Below are positions 5,347 to 6,537 of a stretch of DNA of 6,537 nt, in pieces. Source of the DNA: Natronomonas sp. (lineage in GTDB: Archaea; Halobacteriota; Halobacteria; Halobacteriales; Haloarculaceae); contig SLIW01000590.1 of the NCBI GenBank assembly GCA_007135435.1, positions 1 through 6,537 on the forward strand, read 5' to 3'. Position numbers and translations under genes: made by a program. Numbering within the stretch: the first letter of the stretch is position 1; every line of letters starts with the position of its first letter. The notes below the pieces were generated by a model, which saw only the letters and a program-made list of their open reading frames with translations, had not been told where the DNA came from and made no database searches.

Positions 5347-5802
5347 ATGGAGGAGCACGACGGCGAGAGTGGCCGAGAGGGGAGCGGAGGTGCTGACCGC
5401 GAGGGCAGGAAGGACGGTAACGGCGAATACAGGACGGGCGGTGACGGCGAGGACCGGAAAGGCGGTGACGGTGAGGGGACCATCGATCCGAGCCAGATCG
5501 GCGAGCGGGACGCTCCTCCGGTCGAGGAGGCCCCGTACAAGGTCATCTTCGAGGCGAACCGCTGCATCGGTGCCGGCAAGTGCGCCGAGGTCTCGGCGAA
5601 CTGGTCGCTCGACATCGCGACCGGCATCGCCGCACCGGAGCGCTACTTCTTCGGGGAGGAGGACCTCGCGCACAACGTCCGTGCGGCAGAGGTGTGCCCG
5701 GCCAAGAAGGACCGTGGCGTCATCCACGTGGTGGACCGGCGGACGAACGAGGAGGTCGCCCCGGACCCCCACGGCGACGGGACGCTGTCGGTCGACTGGT
5801 GA
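5347..5802 (+). CDS. Ferredoxin, probable 3Fe-4S type (Fer4_15-like), with repetitive N-terminal extension
   Basis: A 151-residue acidic ferredoxin and soluble electron carrier. The cluster motif is CIGAGKC (Cys73, Cys79) and later CP (Cys117), with Ala76 where a fourth ligand would be. This three-cysteine pattern matches the small 3Fe-4S ferredoxins known as partners of actinobacterial P450s. The core (TIDPSQIG near 45 to the terminal GDGTLSVDW) resembles a conserved haloarchaeal family. Residues 1-44 are a Gly/Asp/Glu/Arg-rich extension with three 8-residue repeats (RKDGNGEY, RTGGDGED, RKGGDGEG; 21-44) and a degenerate fourth before them. The ATG at 5347 is preferred. A GTG at 5296 in the same frame would add 17 non-acidic residues, but neither start has a clear ribosome binding site or well-placed TATA box. 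No redox partner gene is in view, so the electron acceptor is unknown. Confidence 0.88.
   Translation: MEEHDGESGREGSGGADREGRKDGNGEYRTGGDGEDRKGGDGEGTIDPSQIGERDAPPVEEAPYKVIFEANRCIGAGKCAEVSANWSLDIATGIAAPERYFFGEEDLAHNVRAAEVCPAKKDRGVIHVVDRRTNEEVAPDPHGDGTLSVDW
5407..5478 (+). repeat. 24-bp in-frame tandem repeat within the ferredoxin N-terminus
   Basis: Three 24-bp units at 5407-5430, 5431-5454 and 5455-5478 encode RKDGNGEY, RTGGDGED and RKGGDGEG. A more degenerate unit (SGGADREG) precedes them at 5383-5406. The units preserve the reading frame and a G-x-D/N-G-E pattern, so they look like coding-sequence expansion producing a flexible acidic tail. Confidence 0.8.
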
Positions 5803-6140
5803 TCCCATCGAGACCGGACGCTGTCGACGACGGATAGGTCCAACCAACTGGCGACCAGTCGTCACTGCTGACCCGTTACGGACGGACGTTCGACCTGCGG
5901 TGAGTCGGCCGATCGATCCACTGGATCGAGTCCATCTCGGGCTGCGCTCGACCCGGCTGACGGGGGAGTGTAGAGCCAATATACCGGTTATCCGGTTACG
6001 CCGAGACGTGGCGCTATCTCGGGAGGGGGGCGGCCCTTCGGTCGATCCACGGGTGATCGTGGAGACGAGCGAATAAGGATCAGCTTAAAAGTCAGACACA
6101 ACGTCGATAGACATTTATACCAGAAGTCCGGTTTTCGCGT
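5803..6140. other. 338-bp intergenic region with minor hairpins and candidate control sites
   Basis: No convincing gene is seen. It holds a small palindrome ACTGG-CGA-CCAGT (5847-5859), a TATA-like CAATATAC (5977-5984), an 8-bp tandem CCGGTTAT/CCGGTTAC (5984-5999), a G-run near 6021-6030 and a hairpin TCCACG/CGTGGA (6046-6051 with 6058-6063). From about 6075 the DNA becomes AT-richer and leads into the promoter of the solute-binding protein gene. Confidence 0.6.
6107..6120 (+). promoter_or_regulatory. Strong TATA promoter of the solute-binding protein gene, probably leaderless
   Basis: ATAGACATTTATAC contains a near-consensus haloarchaeal TTTATA box. Its centre is about 25 nt before the ATG at 6141, placing the transcript start at or next to the ATG. 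It is the best-looking promoter in the window. A second AT-rich element (CTTAAAAG, about 6084-6091) lies further upstream. The box fixes the start of the last gene. Confidence 0.75.
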
Positions 6141-6537
6141 ATGGCGCAAAGTGACAGAGGTGGACGAACCGAAGTGCCCTCCGGGGGGAAGTACGCCGAG
6201 ACTAGGCGGAAGCTACTCGGGATGTTGGGAGCGGGGGTTACGCTTGGTATCGCCGGGTGTTCGGCTGCGGAGGACGACGACGTCACCGACGACGACGTCA
6301 CCGACGATACTGACGACGACGAGACGGAGACGCCGGTCGACCGGGAGATCAGGCGCGGCGGGGTCCTCCGCGTCGCGGTGGCGGAAAACATCGACTCGTT
6401 CGACCCACCGGGGAGCAACGATACGACGTCGTCGCTCGGCCAGAGCTACCTCTACGAGTCGCTCATCCGGAGCGACACCGAGGGGAACGTTTACCCGTGG
6501 CTCGCCGAGAGCTTCGAGCTGGTGGACCTGCAGGACA
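6141..6537 (+). CDS. ABC transporter family 5 solute-binding lipoprotein (peptide/nickel type), partial
   Basis: The first 132 codons of a gene that runs off the right edge. Residues 1-40 form a Tat-type lipoprotein signal: TRRKLL at 21-26 (twin Arg22-Arg23), a weakly hydrophobic stretch (GMLGAGVTLGI) and the lipobox IAGC with Cys40 as lipidation site. An acidic linker at 44-67 contains DDDVT twice, as often tethers haloarchaeal binding proteins to the membrane. From residue 73 the mature domain begins GGVLRVAVAENIDSFDPP, then SYLYESLIRSDTEGNVYPWLAESFEL (about 102-127), typical of the N-terminal lobe of SBP_bac_5 proteins. These capture oligopeptides, nickel or other solutes outside the cell for an ABC importer. 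Substrate cannot be told from this fragment, and the expected permease and ATPase genes would lie downstream. The preceding promoter supports the ATG. Confidence 0.9.
   Translation, partial: MAQSDRGGRTEVPSGGKYAETRRKLLGMLGAGVTLGIAGCSAAEDDDVTDDDVTDDTDDDETETPVDREIRRGGVLRVAVAENIDSFDPPGSNDTTSSLGQSYLYESLIRSDTEGNVYPWLAESFELVDLQD
6273..6302 (+). repeat. 15-bp in-frame tandem repeat in the lipoprotein linker
   Basis: GACGACGACGTCACC occurs twice in succession (6273-6287 and 6288-6302), encoding DDDVT-DDDVT. A degenerate continuation, DDTDDDE, follows. It lengthens the acidic tether after the lipidated cysteine. Confidence 0.85.

Noticed and set aside
2914..5979. Minus-strand open frame of 1021 codons across the RCK_C pair and ferredoxin
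   Set aside because: High GC removes stops from antisense frames. The translation is Arg/Pro/His-rich with no recognisable domain, and the opposite strand carries clear domains, a Shine-Dalgarno and a gene overlap.
6008..6076. 22-residue open frame from GTG 6008, about 28 bp after a TATA-like box
   Set aside because: Very short, no codon or domain support, and part of a longer meaningless frame. Only the promoter-like spacing favours it.
1..6537. tRNA, rRNA, transposase or inverted-repeat-bounded mobile element
   Set aside because: No cloverleaf, rRNA segment, transposase motif or terminal inverted repeats with target duplication were seen on either strand by eye.

Overview
The window looks like a chromosomal stretch of a haloarchaeon (class Halobacteria). 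The DNA is very GC-rich with strong G/C third-position bias. The proteins are acidic with D/E-rich linkers, and the secreted protein carries a Tat-type lipoprotein signal. At least three genes have TATA-like boxes about 25-27 nt from the start codon, the layout of leaderless haloarchaeal transcripts. I cannot name the genus.

Layout, left to right. Positions 1-265 are non-coding, with 16-bp tandem repeats, hairpins and a likely promoter. A nucleoside phosphorylase gene (udp type) runs 266-991 on the plus strand. Its last codons and stop are duplicated in tandem just downstream, in the short gap before a convergent minus-strand gene (1065-2264). That gene encodes a six-helix K+-channel-like protein with a TVGYGD filter and a cytoplasmic RCK_N/TrkA-N domain. 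A 224-bp divergent promoter region follows. Two overlapping plus-strand genes (2489-3709 and 3706-5064) then encode tandem paralogues: three membrane helices, a shared uncharacterised middle domain, a low-complexity linker and a C-terminal TrkA_C/RCK_C domain. Positions 5065-5346 hold a hairpin and a 27-bp tandem repeat. A small ferredoxin with three visible cluster cysteines and an N-terminal 8-residue repeat follows (5347-5802). After a 338-bp gap with a clear promoter, the window ends inside a family 5 (peptide/nickel type) ABC solute-binding lipoprotein gene (6141 onward).

The most coherent functional unit is the divergent cluster at 1065-5064. The channel has an RCK N-lobe but no RCK C-lobe; the two neighbours have membrane anchors and RCK C-lobes but no recognisable N-lobe. 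They may form one K+ handling or gating complex. That is an inference from domain content and gene order, not something the sequence proves. The phosphorylase (nucleoside salvage), ferredoxin (electron transfer) and solute-binding protein (uptake) appear functionally unrelated to it.

A second theme is an unusual number of short tandem repeats (periods of 16, 31, 15, 27, 24, 8 and 15 bp) in gaps and in disordered protein segments.
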